Source: Sphingopyxis terrae subsp. terrae NBRC 15098 (GTDB lineage: Bacteria > Pseudomonadota > Alphaproteobacteria > Sphingomonadales > Sphingomonadaceae). From it: 64,000 bases of DNA. This document shows, one piece after another, positions 18,386 through 26,852 of this stretch. Each line of letters opens with the position of its first letter. Within the stretch, counting starts at the first letter, position 1. A model generated the notes under the pieces. The model had not been told where the DNA came from, made no database searches, and saw only the letters and a program-made list of their open reading frames with translations. Location: assembly GCF_001598815.1 (NCBI RefSeq), contig NZ_BCZQ01000012.1, positions 1 to 64,000 of the forward strand. The letters are read 5' to 3'. The position numbers and the translations under genes are program-made.

Positions 18386-19513
18386 TTATGCCTGGATAAG
18401 GACGGGATCGGCAAAGGTATCAGGGTTCGCCGGATCGAACAGCCGATGCGACCAGAAGAAGGTCACGACATGATCCCCGCTGTCGTTGACGATATGGTGG
18501 GTATGAAGCGGCGGCATGTCGATGGCAACCGGCTCGTCGCCCGATACAACGAAGCTGCGCACCTCGTCGGTCAGCACCTTGCGGATGCGGATCGTTGCGC
18601 GGCCCGACACGACCAGAAAGCGCTCGACGAGATCGGTGTGGAAATGATCCCCGCGTGTAGCTCCAGGCAAGGTCGTCGACACGAATGTTTGCGACCCGCC
18701 ATTTGCCTTGCTGGTTTCGAACAGGGTTCCGCGCGCATCGCTCTTCGGTTCCATCTTTTTCGGATAGAAATTCGGAAAGCCGCCCGTGCGATAGCTATTG
18801 AACAGTGCAAGGTCGAACGCGTCGTCGAGATCGGGGAACAGATTGGCGCTGTAGAGGGCGTGAAAGCCCGTCAGTCGTTCGTGCAGCTCGACGATGCTCA
18901 TGTCGCGGCCCGCGGGCTTCGCCGTGCCGGACCATTTGGCCAGCGCGGCGTCGATCGCCAGATTGGCCGCGGCGCCGGCGTGGAACAGTGAAACGCGTCC
19001 TTCGGGATTGATAGTCGGCTGCTCGCCTTTCCAGATCTGGTCGATCAGCGTCGCGGTGACATTGTTGTAATAGGGGCGCGCGCATTCGCCGAAAATATGC
19101 GGCAGCATCATCTCGCTATAGGTGCCGTCGGCCGCGGCAAGTATCTCGCCCGCGATCCGCTTCGAGCGGCCGTAAAAGGTGTCGCTGCCTGCATGGATGC
19201 TGTTGGCATAGACGATGCGCGGCGTCGATCCGGTGCGGCGGCACGCATCGACAAGCTGCTGCGCGATTGCCGGATTGGCCGCCTCCACCTCGGCCTCGGC
19301 GCCACGGTTGACCCCGGCGAAGTGCAGTACGGCCGCCGCGCCATCCACGGCGGCGGCGAGCCGGTCGCTGTCTTTGAACGCCGAATGATCGAGCAGCGCC
19401 AGTTCATAGGGCGCGGCGTCGCCGCGGAAGCGCGCCGCGCAGTTCACCGCGTGCAGCCGGGCCGCGGCATGCCATCCCAGCAGGCCGCCGGCGCCGGTGA
19501 CGGCTATCTTCAA
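18386..19513 (-). CDS. fnlB: FnlB/WbjC-like NAD-dependent reductase with C-terminal cupin
   Basis: A 375-residue two-domain enzyme that reduces the 4-keto intermediate in UDP-N-acetyl-L-fucosamine synthesis. The N-terminal Rossmann domain starts KIAVTGAGGLLGWH and has YGRSKRIAGE; the C-terminal cupin (about 270-370) has GDHFHTDLVERFLVVSG and LHTHHIVNDSG. The start is TTG at 19513: AAGGGAG lies 7 nt upstream and TTGA overlaps the fnlA stop codon. A GTG six codons upstream lacks a ribosome site. Confidence 0.92.
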   Translation of the reverse strand: MKIAVTGAGGLLGWHAAARLHAVNCAARFRGDAAPYELALLDHSAFKDSDRLAAAVDGAAAVLHFAGVNRGAEAEVEAANPAIAQQLVDACRRTGSTPRIVYANSIHAGSDTFYGRSKRIAGEILAAADGTYSEMMLPHIFGECARPYYNNVTATLIDQIWKGEQPTINPEGRVSLFHAGAAANLAIDAALAKWSGTAKPAGRDMSIVELHERLTGFHALYSANLFPDLDDAFDLALFNSYRTGGFPNFYPKKMEPKSDARGTLFETSKANGGSQTFVSTTLPGATRGDHFHTDLVERFLVVSGRATIRIRKVLTDEVRSFVVSGDEPVAIDMPPLHTHHIVNDSGDHVVTFFWSHRLFDPANPDTFADPVLIQA

Positions 19514-20547
19514 GCCGTTTCTCCCTTCCACAGCGCAAGCTGCGCGCGGACTTCGGGAAGGCTGAGCAACAGCTGCTTGACGCCTTCGACGTCGAGCTGC
19601 TCGGTGTTGTGCGAGTGATAATCCTCCCGTTCGGAATCGAGATCGTCACCCTCGCTGAAATAGGCGGGGTAATTGAGGTCGCGGGCGTCGAGCTGGATGC
19701 GCCAATATTCGCCGAGGTCCTCCGACGTGCCGAGTTCCTGCGCGCTGGCGAGGGTTTCATATAGTTTTTCGGCGTGGCGCCAGCCGATGACGTCGACCTG
19801 ATGATCGGGCGCATCGAACAGTTCCTTCAGCGCGGTGACAAGGTCGCCGATGGTCGAGGCGGCGGCCTTCTTGATGAAGAGGTCGCCTTGGCGCGCGTGG
19901 GTGAAGGCGAAGCGCACCAGCGCGACGCTGTCCCGCAGCGGCATCAGGAAGCGCGTCATCGCGGGCTCGGTCACAGTGATCGGCCGTCCGTTCATGATCT
20001 GCTTCATGAACAGCGGAATGACCGATCCGCGCGAGCACATTACATTGCCGTAGCGTACACAGCTGATCTTGGTGTGGGCGTCGGTGCCGATTTCGCGCGC
20101 GGCGGCGTTGGCCAGCTTTTCCATCATCGCCTTCGACACGCCCATCGCGTTGATCGGATGGACGGCCTTGTCGGTCGACAGGCAGACGAGGCTGCCGACG
20201 CGCGACTCGATCGCCGACCGGATGACATTTTCGGAACCCAGAATATTGGTCCGAACCGCTTCGAGCGGGAAGAATTCACAGCTCGGCACTTGCTTCAGCG
20301 CCGCGGCATGGAAAACGGCCGTTGCGCCGTGCATTGCGCGATCGACGCTGCCGCGGTCGCGGATGTCGCCAATGTAATAGCGAACGCGCGGATCACGCAG
20401 GTCGGCGCGCATGGCGTCCTGTTTTTCCTCATCGCGGCTAAGCACGCGAACCTCGCCGACGCCATTCTCGAGCAACTGGGTTAAAATCGTCTTGCCGAAC
20501 GATCCCGTGCCGCCGGTGATCAGAATGCGCGAATTTCCGTCGATCAT
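19510..20547 (-). CDS. fnlA: FnlA/WbjB-like UDP-GlcNAc 4,6-dehydratase/5-epimerase
   Basis: A 345-residue extended SDR that catalyses the first step from UDP-GlcNAc to UDP-L-FucNAc. It has the NAD-binding TGGTGSFG, GDIRDRGSV, HAAALKQVPSCE and STDKAVHP. The catalytic position usually held by tyrosine in SDRs is methionine here (MGVSKAMMEK), as in inverting 4,6-dehydratases of this group. It is the first gene of the long leftward operon, with TAAGGAC just upstream of ATG 20547. Confidence 0.92.
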   Translation of the reverse strand: MIDGNSRILITGGTGSFGKTILTQLLENGVGEVRVLSRDEEKQDAMRADLRDPRVRYYIGDIRDRGSVDRAMHGATAVFHAAALKQVPSCEFFPLEAVRTNILGSENVIRSAIESRVGSLVCLSTDKAVHPINAMGVSKAMMEKLANAAAREIGTDAHTKISCVRYGNVMCSRGSVIPLFMKQIMNGRPITVTEPAMTRFLMPLRDSVALVRFAFTHARQGDLFIKKAAASTIGDLVTALKELFDAPDHQVDVIGWRHAEKLYETLASAQELGTSEDLGEYWRIQLDARDLNYPAYFSEGDDLDSEREDYHSHNTEQLDVEGVKQLLLSLPEVRAQLALWKGETA

Positions 20548-20837
20548 TTAATGTCCTTAGGGACGCACACACCCTGCGCCCGCTTCCTTTTCGTCCGCCC
20601 TGAAAGGCGCGGCTCCTATGGCAGACATCATCGTCCGGTTCAATGACGATAATGGGACTTTGCCCGGCCGCAGAACATTCTTTTGATTCCAAGCGATTAG
20701 CGGCATGTCAGTGGGCCGGAAGATGACGGGGAATAGGATCAACGAAGGCCGATGTCTTGCGTTCGCGCGGCAAGGATTGCATGGGGCAGCGCAAGGCCGC
20801 GGCTCCTTGCCGAGCACGGGTCGCCAAAGAACGATGG
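20548..20837. other. Divergent intergenic region between fnlA and the initiating transferase
   Basis: About 290 nt separate the starts of the leftward fnlA operon and the rightward phosphoglycosyl transferase gene. It must hold both promoters. Beyond the fnlA ribosome site I see no convincing promoter, operator or RNA structure, and no credible small ORF. Confidence 0.5.
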
Positions 20838-21446
20838 ATGCCAGCGATGTTGAAGCGCCTGTTTGATATTTTGCTGGTGATCGTCCTGCTGCCGGTGCTG
20901 CTGCCGGTTATAGCGATCGTCGCGCTGCTGGTGCGCCGCCGGATGGGATCGCCGGTGATCTTTCGCCAGCAGCGCCCGGGGCTGTATGGCCAGCCGTTTG
21001 AAATGCTAAAATTTCGCACCATGCGCGATGCGGTCGGTCCGGACGGGAGGCCGCTCGCCGACGCTGAGCGGATAACCCACCTCGGCCGTTTCCTGCGCGC
21101 GTCGAGTCTTGACGAATTGCCCGAGCTCTGGAATGTCGTGAAGGGCGAGATGAGCCTTGTTGGCCCGCGCCCGCTACTCATTGACTATCTTCCGCTTTAC
21201 AACACTGAACAGGCGCGGCGCCATGAGGTGCGACCTGGAGTGACGGGATGGGCGCAGGTCAATGGACGGAATGCGTTGACCTGGGAGCAGAAATTCGCCC
21301 TCGACACTTGGTATGTCGACAACCGCAGTCTTTGGCTGGACGTCCGTATCCTGTTTTCAACGGTCGCAAAAGTTCTAAAGCGCGAAGGCGTCAGCGCTGA
21401 CGGCGAAGCGACGATGCCGAAGTTCGTCGGAACACGCAGCCAATAA
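20838..21446 (+). CDS. PglC-like initiating phosphoglycosyl transferase
   Basis: A 202-residue monotopic phosphoglycosyl transferase, which starts a repeat unit by moving phospho-sugar onto undecaprenyl phosphate at the inner membrane. It has one N-terminal hydrophobic re-entrant segment (LLVIVLLPVLLPVIAIVALL), RQQRPGLYGQPFEMLKFRTM, the catalytic Asp-Glu in SSLDELPELWNV, and GPRPLL with GVTGWAQVNGRN. Its small size matches PglC, lacking the extra domains of WbaP/WcaJ. The start may be ATG 20838 or ATG 20847. Confidence 0.9.
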   Translation: MPAMLKRLFDILLVIVLLPVLLPVIAIVALLVRRRMGSPVIFRQQRPGLYGQPFEMLKFRTMRDAVGPDGRPLADAERITHLGRFLRASSLDELPELWNVVKGEMSLVGPRPLLIDYLPLYNTEQARRHEVRPGVTGWAQVNGRNALTWEQKFALDTWYVDNRSLWLDVRILFSTVAKVLKREGVSADGEATMPKFVGTRSQ

Positions 21447-21476
21447 CGAAGCACCCCACCTGTGAAGGAGAGATCT

Positions 21477-22127
21477 ATGACGCGTTTGATCGGCATTTAC
21501 GGAGCCAGTGGTTTCGGTCGCGAGGTCATGCCGATTGCACGAGACCGTTATGCGCACGACGATGCCCGTTTCGTGTTCATCGATGATGATCCGACGCAGG
21601 CAGTTGACCGAGCAAACGGCCATGATATCCTTACTTGGGAGACCTTCTTGGAGGCTGGCCCTGCAGCCGGAGTAGCGGTCGCCATCGCCGATGCTCCTGT
21701 GCGTCGGATGCTCATGGATCGTTGCGTCGCGGCGGGCGTCCCGATTTGCGAAATTCGCGCCTCCAATGTGACGGTTGGCGACGATGTGCAGATCGGCGAA
21801 GGCGCTATTTTGCAGCCCTTTTCTTCGATCACTTCAAACATCCGGATCGGCCGCGGATTCCATGCCAATATCTACAGCTATGTCGCGCATGACTGCGTTA
21901 TCGGCGATTTCGTGACGCTTGCTCCGGGCGTCAAATGCAACGGCAATGTTAATATCCACGACTTTGCCTATATCGGAACGGGTGCAATCCTGCGGCAGGG
22001 TACCGGTGAAAAGCCGCTCGTAATCGGCGCAGGCGCAGTGGTGGGAATGGGAGCGGTTGTCACTAAAGACGTCGCCCCCGGAGCCACTGTTATCGGAAAC
22101 CCCGCCCGCTTGCTCGAAAAGAAGTGA
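21477..22127 (+). CDS. PglD/NeuD-like acetyltransferase (hexapeptide repeat)
   Basis: A 216-residue left-handed beta-helix acyltransferase with the PglD/NeuD-type N-terminal fold (LIGIYGASGFGREV). The hexapeptide region follows (VGDDVQIGEGAILQPFSSI, GDFVTLAPGVKCNGNV, IGAGAVVGMGAVVTKDV). Relatives acetylate the 4-amino group of UDP-sugars or sialic acid. ATG 21477 is set by GAAGGAG just upstream. It follows the PglC-like gene by 30 nt, and with the DegT aminotransferase elsewhere in the locus it suggests an acetamido sugar in the repeat unit. Confidence 0.87.
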   Translation: MTRLIGIYGASGFGREVMPIARDRYAHDDARFVFIDDDPTQAVDRANGHDILTWETFLEAGPAAGVAVAIADAPVRRMLMDRCVAAGVPICEIRASNVTVGDDVQIGEGAILQPFSSITSNIRIGRGFHANIYSYVAHDCVIGDFVTLAPGVKCNGNVNIHDFAYIGTGAILRQGTGEKPLVIGAGAVVGMGAVVTKDVAPGATVIGNPARLLEKK

Positions 22128-22166
22128 TATCCTGCGTTTACGCGAGTTAAGCGGTCGTCGTCGGAC

Positions 22167-23177
22167 TCATCCGCCAGTTGCCGAACCCTGATATGTGCGG
22201 AACCAGTCAACGAATTGAATCACGCCGATTTCAATGTCCGTGCTTGGGCTATAGCCCACTTCGCGGCTTATTGCAGCGATGTCCGCGAAAGTCGCCGGAA
22301 CATCGCCATCCTGCATCGGCAACATGTTGAGTTCCGCCTTGCGGCCGCACGCCCTTTCAATCGTCGAGATCAGGTCCATCAGCGGTTCGGGACGGTTGTT
22401 GCCGATGTTATAGAGCCGATGCGGGGTCTGATATCCGCCTGCTTTTGCCAGCCCGTCATCGGCTGGCGGCCGGTCGAGGCTGCGGATCACGCCATCGACG
22501 ATGTCATCTATATAAGTAAAATCGCGGCGCATATTGCCATGGTTGTAGACGTCAATGGGCTTGCCCGAGAGGATCGAGGCGGTGAATTTCCAAAGCGCCA
22601 TGTCGGGGCGCCCCCAAGGCCCGTAGACCGTGAAGAAGCGCAGCCCGGTTTGCGGAATGCGAAACAAATGCGCATAGGTCTCGCTCATCAGTTCGTCGGC
22701 CCGCTTGGTAGCGGCGTAAAGAGAGATGGGTTGATCGACGCGATCCTCTACTCGGAAGGGCATAGTTTTGTTCGCGCCATAGACCGACGATGAGGAGGCG
22801 TAGACGAGATGCCGTACCTTGATCTGCCGCGCGAGTTCGAGGATGTTCACATGGCCGGCAAGATTGGCGCGGACATAAGCGCTAGGGTTGTCTAACGAGT
22901 AACGGACGCCGGCTTGGGCGGCGAGGTGGATGATCCGGTCGAAATCCTCTCCTGCAAGCGCTGCGGCGAGTTCGGAGTCGTCCCCGATATCGACGCGGTG
23001 GATCGTGAGCCGGTCGCCACCGATCCGTTCGAGTTCAGCTATTCGCGCTTCCTTGAGCTCGGGGGAGTAATAATCGTTGAAATTGTCGATGCCGATCACA
23101 TGCTCGCCGCGGGCCAGCAGGGCGGCGGTGACATGCATGCCGATGAAACCCGCGGCACCGGTGACGAGGACGGTCAT
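22167..23177 (-). CDS. UDP-glucuronate 4-epimerase-like NAD epimerase
   Basis: A 336-residue extended SDR interconverting UDP-GlcA and UDP-GalA. It shows VTGAAGFIGMHV, IDNFNDYYSPELKEARI, HLAAQAGVRYSLDNP, SSSSVYG, the catalytic YAATKRADEL, FFTVYGPWGRPDMAL and RRDFTYIDDIVDGV, all typical of the capsule-locus GlcA epimerases. I chose ATG at 23177, which overlaps the galE stop by 4 nt (ATGA). Its substrate could come from ugd 8 kb away. Confidence 0.92.
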   Translation of the reverse strand: MTVLVTGAAGFIGMHVTAALLARGEHVIGIDNFNDYYSPELKEARIAELERIGGDRLTIHRVDIGDDSELAAALAGEDFDRIIHLAAQAGVRYSLDNPSAYVRANLAGHVNILELARQIKVRHLVYASSSSVYGANKTMPFRVEDRVDQPISLYAATKRADELMSETYAHLFRIPQTGLRFFTVYGPWGRPDMALWKFTASILSGKPIDVYNHGNMRRDFTYIDDIVDGVIRSLDRPPADDGLAKAGGYQTPHRLYNIGNNRPEPLMDLISTIERACGRKAELNMLPMQDGDVPATFADIAAISREVGYSPSTDIEIGVIQFVDWFRTYQGSATGG

Positions 23178-24193
23178 TGCCTGTCTCCATACCCGTCGGG
23201 ATTGGTCGACTGCCACAGCCAGCTACTGGCGCACATGGCGTCGATGTCGAGCACGGCGTTCCAGCCGAGGAGGTCGCGGGCCTTGACGGTGGCGGCATAG
23301 CTGCTCGCGACATCGCCGGGGCGGCGCGAAGCGATTTCAACCGGCAGCGTGCGGCCGCAGGCCCGCTCATAGGCCGCGACCAGTTCCTTCACGGTGATGC
23401 CCCGACCGGTACCGACGTTGATCGCCTCGCATCCAGCGGCGCGCGAGGCATATTCGATCGCGGCGAGATGCGCGGCGGCGAGGTCGACGACATTGATATA
23501 GTCGCGTTCGCCGGTGCCATCGCGGGTGTCGTAATCGTCGCCGAATATCGACAGCCTGTCGCGTCGCCCCACTGCAACCTGCGCAACGAAGGGCATCAGA
23601 TTGTTCGGAATGTCGCGCGGATCTTCGCCGATACGGCCTGATTCATGCGCGCCGACGGGGTTGAAATAGCGCAGCAGCACCGCAGATGCGCCCGCGGTCG
23701 CTTTGGCCCAGTCGCCGATGATGCCCTCGGCCATCGCCTTGGTCCGGCCATAGGGGTTGGTGGGGGCGATCGGATGATCCTCGTCGAACGGCAGATAATG
23801 CGCCTCGCCATAGACGGTTGCCGAGGAGGAAAAGACAATCCGCTTGCACCCGGCCGCATCCATCGCCGCGAGCAGGTTCATCGTGCCGCTGACGTTGGTC
23901 TGATAATAGAGCAGCGGGAGGCTGCTCGATTCTCCGACGGCCTTGAGCCCGGCGAAATGCATGACGGCGTCGGGGGCGAATGTGGTCACCGCATCGCGTA
24001 GCGCGTCGGCGTCGCGAATGTCTGCTTCGACCAGCCCAATGCCGCGGTTGGTCAATTGACGCACCCGGTCGAGCGCGACGGGCGAGCTGTTCGCGAAATT
24101 GTCGAAAACGCACACTTCATGCCCTGCCGCCAAAAGCTGAACGAGCGTGTGGCTGCCGATATATCCGGCGCCGCCGGTAACAAAGACTTTCAC
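23174..24193 (-). CDS. galE: UDP-glucose 4-epimerase
   Basis: A 339-residue GalE, interconverting UDP-Glc and UDP-Gal (and possibly the GlcNAc/GalNAc pair). Signatures are FVTGGAGYIGSHT, HFAGLKAVGES, FSSSATVYGE, the catalytic YGRTKAMAE and RYFNPVGAHESG, with RDYINVVDLAAAH late in the protein. The start is GTG at 24193 with GGAGG 6 nt upstream. It forms a two-gene operon with the GlcA epimerase. Confidence 0.95.
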   Translation of the reverse strand: MKVFVTGGAGYIGSHTLVQLLAAGHEVCVFDNFANSSPVALDRVRQLTNRGIGLVEADIRDADALRDAVTTFAPDAVMHFAGLKAVGESSSLPLLYYQTNVSGTMNLLAAMDAAGCKRIVFSSSATVYGEAHYLPFDEDHPIAPTNPYGRTKAMAEGIIGDWAKATAGASAVLLRYFNPVGAHESGRIGEDPRDIPNNLMPFVAQVAVGRRDRLSIFGDDYDTRDGTGERDYINVVDLAAAHLAAIEYASRAAGCEAINVGTGRGITVKELVAAYERACGRTLPVEIASRRPGDVASSYAATVKARDLLGWNAVLDIDAMCASSWLWQSTNPDGYGDRQ

Positions 24194-24278
24194 CCATCGC
24201 CTCCTTGCACCGCCTGCCTAGCGGTTCGCTGGCTATGGTCAATTCAAAAGGGCTTAGGCACCAGAAGCAAAGGTGGCG

Positions 24279-25055
24279 TTACGTGCCTTGGCTGCGACGA
24301 AAATAGAGGGCGCTCGATCCGTCGCTGGCAAAGACGGGCGTGCGGGCGAAGAGCGCCGGGACATGCTGCGCAAAGGCGTCGTGGGTGGCGGGCGTTTGCG
24401 CGGCAAGTCGGCCGCTCGCCATCCACAGCACCGTGTCGGCAAATTGTGCGACCAGCGACAGGTCGTGAAGTACCGCGACCACCGTGCGGCCGTCGGCGGC
24501 GAGCGCGGCGAGGCATTCCATCACGCGATATTGATTGGCGGGATCGAGCGCCCCGACCGGTTCGTCGACGAGCAGGACGGGCGTTTCGGCGGCAAGGACG
24601 CGTGCGAGGCAGGCGAGGGCCGCTTCGCCGCCCGACAGGCTGGTAACGCCGCGGTGGGCAAGGTCGATGCAGCCCGTTGCCGCCATTGCGCGGTCGACGG
24701 CTGCCTTGTCCTCGGCCGAGAGCCGGCCGGGCGCGGCGCCATAAGCGAAGCGGCCGAGCGCGACCATGTCGGCGACGCTGATATCCCAGGCCAGTTCGTG
24801 CACCTGCGGCAGATAGGCAAGCCGCCGCGCGCGCTCGGCGGGGCGCAGTGCGGTGAGGTCGGCGGCGCCCATGCGAATCGTGCCCTGCGTCGGCACGACG
24901 CCCGCCATCGCGCGAAGCAGCGTCGATTTGCCTGCGCCATTGGGGCCGACGATCGCGGTCAATAGCCCCGGCGCGAAGCGGGCGCTGATATTGGCGATGA
25001 GGGGGGGGGCCTGCGCCTCGACGCGCAGCGCTTCGATGATCAGATCGTCAGCCAC
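24279..25055 (-). CDS. btuD: Cobalamin ABC transporter ATP-binding protein (BtuD/FecE type)
   Basis: A 258-residue ABC ATPase with Walker A GPNGAGKST, the signature LSGGEAAL, Walker B VLLVDEPVGALDP and the switch histidine in VVAVLHDLS. It would drive uptake of vitamin B12 through the BtuC-like permease. It is the last gene of the btu operon. The GTG start at 25055 overlaps the permease gene by 8 nt. An iron-siderophore substrate is the alternative, but the upstream cobalamin riboswitch makes B12 more likely. Confidence 0.9.
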   Translation of the reverse strand: MADDLIIEALRVEAQAPPLIANISARFAPGLLTAIVGPNGAGKSTLLRAMAGVVPTQGTIRMGAADLTALRPAERARRLAYLPQVHELAWDISVADMVALGRFAYGAAPGRLSAEDKAAVDRAMAATGCIDLAHRGVTSLSGGEAALACLARVLAAETPVLLVDEPVGALDPANQYRVMECLAALAADGRTVVAVLHDLSLVAQFADTVLWMASGRLAAQTPATHDAFAQHVPALFARTPVFASDGSSALYFRRSQGT

Positions 25056-26034
25056 GCGAAGCTCCTCGGCCGCGGCGCAGCACGATCAGCGTGAAAACGG
25101 GCGCGCCCGCAAGCGCGGCGACGACGCCGAGGCGCAGCTCATTGTCGGTCGGCAGGATACGCACGACGAGATCGGCAAGCACGAGGAGCAGCGCGCCCAG
25201 CCACGCCGAAGGCGCCAGCGTCCGCCCCGGATCGTGCCTCGTCCACGGGCGAACCAGATGCGGCGCGACGATCCCGACGAAGCCGACCGCGCCGGCCAGC
25301 GCCACCGCAGCGCCAGTCGCGATTCCGGTTCCGGCGACGATCGCGATGCGCGTGCGGCGGACGTCGAGGCCATGCGCGGCGGCGGCGGGCTCGCCAAGCG
25401 TGAGCAGCGACAGGTTCGCGCGCTGGGCGAACAGGAATAGCGCGCCGACGAGGATCAGCGGTGCGGTCATCGCAAGATCGGCGAGCGACCGGTTGGCGAC
25501 CGACCCGAGCGTCCAGTTGACGAGATCGGAGAGCGAAAAGGGATTGGGCGCGAAGTTGAGGATCAGCGCCATCAACGCGCCCGCGAGGCTCGAGAGGCCG
25601 ACCCCGACGAGGATCAGGCTCGCCATGCCCTGCGTCCGCACCGCCGCCGAGGCGAGGAGCAGAGTCGCGAGCGCAGCGCCTGCGATGGCGCCGAGGGGAA
25701 GCGCCCAGGGGAAGAGTGCCGCGAGCCCGAAATAGAGCGTCAGCGTTGCCCCGAGCGTTGCCGCCGCCGAGACGCCGAGGATGCCGGGTTCGGCAAGCGG
25801 ATTGCGCGTGAGCCCTTGCAGCGCGGCGCCGCAGAGGCCCAGTGACGCGCCAACGACCGCGGCGCTGAGCACGCGCGGCAGCCGGATGTCGGCAAGGATG
25901 ATCGCCGCGGCGGGATCATGCCCGCCGAGCCAGCCGGCGAACAGCGACGGCGACACGCCATCGGGGCCGGTCGCCAGCGCGAGCATCGCGGCGAGCAGCA
26001 GCATCGCGGCAAGGGTAAGGTTGAGGCGCGTCAT
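25048..26034 (-). CDS. btuC: Cobalamin ABC transporter permease (BtuC/FecCD family)
   Basis: A 328-residue FecCD-family permease with about nine to ten transmembrane segments and the family blocks RLPRVLSAAVVGASLGLCGAA, LTRNPLAEPGILGVS, and GFVGIVAPHLVRPW near the C-terminus. ATG 26034 overlaps the substrate-binding protein gene by 4 nt. The frame is open further upstream, but that part is a shadow of the neighbouring gene. Confidence 0.92.
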   Translation of the reverse strand: MTRLNLTLAAMLLLAAMLALATGPDGVSPSLFAGWLGGHDPAAAIILADIRLPRVLSAAVVGASLGLCGAALQGLTRNPLAEPGILGVSAAATLGATLTLYFGLAALFPWALPLGAIAGAALATLLLASAAVRTQGMASLILVGVGLSSLAGALMALILNFAPNPFSLSDLVNWTLGSVANRSLADLAMTAPLILVGALFLFAQRANLSLLTLGEPAAAAHGLDVRRTRIAIVAGTGIATGAAVALAGAVGFVGIVAPHLVRPWTRHDPGRTLAPSAWLGALLLVLADLVVRILPTDNELRLGVVAALAGAPVFTLIVLRRGRGASRG

Positions 26035-26852
26035 CGCATATCCCTTCGCGCATCGGCGAGCGCCTTGACCGCGTGTCCCGTCAACCAATTGCCGCACGAG
26101 AGCCAGCCGCCGGGCACCTCGACATCGCGGGCATGGCGCGTGGCTTCCGCCACGACGGGGTGGCGCGAGGCGGTCCAATAATCCTGCCGATAGCGCGCGC
26201 TGTCGAAAAAGGCACGGAACACGAGATCGGGCGGACGGCGCACCATCTCCTCGATCGGCAGGCTGCCCCAGCCGGGGCGGGTGCGATAGGGGGTGAAGCC
26301 CGCCGCTTCCATGACCTCGGCGACCAGTGAACCGGGGCCGGTCGTGACGTCGCCGGGGGTGATGTAAAGCGCGGTGCCCGCGTGCCCGCCGCCCTGGTGC
26401 GCTGCGGCGACCTCGGTATCGAAGGCCTTGACCAGCGCCGCGGCGCGCGGGCCAGCGCCGAGCGCCGCGCCTGCCCGGAGCATCTGGCTTCGGACATCGG
26501 CGAGCGTGCCGGCATAGCCGAGCTGCACGACCTTTATCCCCATCGCTTCGAGCTGGCGGTCGAGCTTCGCGCTGCCGCCATAGGAGCGCACAACCACCGC
26601 GGGGCGCGGCATCGCAATATCCTCCAGCTGCGGGCGCAGCCGCGGCAGGCCCGCGGCGCGCGGCGCGGCAAAGGCGCTGTCGCTCGCTGCCTCGAAGGAT
26701 ACGGCGCGGATGCGCTCCCGGGGCACCAGCCCAAGCAGCATCTGGTCGGCGCAATAATCGATGCTGACGATGCCGTGACGGGCGGCGAGCGGCGCGCGCG
26801 GCTGGCAGGCCGTGAGGGCCGCCAGCATCGCGAGGGCCGCTCCCGCGCGCAT
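26031..26852 (-). CDS. btuF: Periplasmic cobalamin-binding lipoprotein (BtuF-like)
   Basis: A 273-residue solute-binding protein of the BtuF/FhuD class. The N-terminus is a lipoprotein signal with lipobox LTAC (MRAGAALAMLAALTAC), then IVSIDYCADQMLLGLVP and the helical backbone linker typical of the class. ATG 26852 shares one base with the btuB stop codon (TGATG), so it is coupled to btuB. It would hand B12 from the periplasm to BtuCD. Confidence 0.87.
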   Translation of the reverse strand: MRAGAALAMLAALTACQPRAPLAARHGIVSIDYCADQMLLGLVPRERIRAVSFEAASDSAFAAPRAAGLPRLRPQLEDIAMPRPAVVVRSYGGSAKLDRQLEAMGIKVVQLGYAGTLADVRSQMLRAGAALGAGPRAAALVKAFDTEVAAAHQGGGHAGTALYITPGDVTTGPGSLVAEVMEAAGFTPYRTRPGWGSLPIEEMVRRPPDLVFRAFFDSARYRQDYWTASRHPVVAEATRHARDVEVPGGWLSCGNWLTGHAVKALADARRDMR

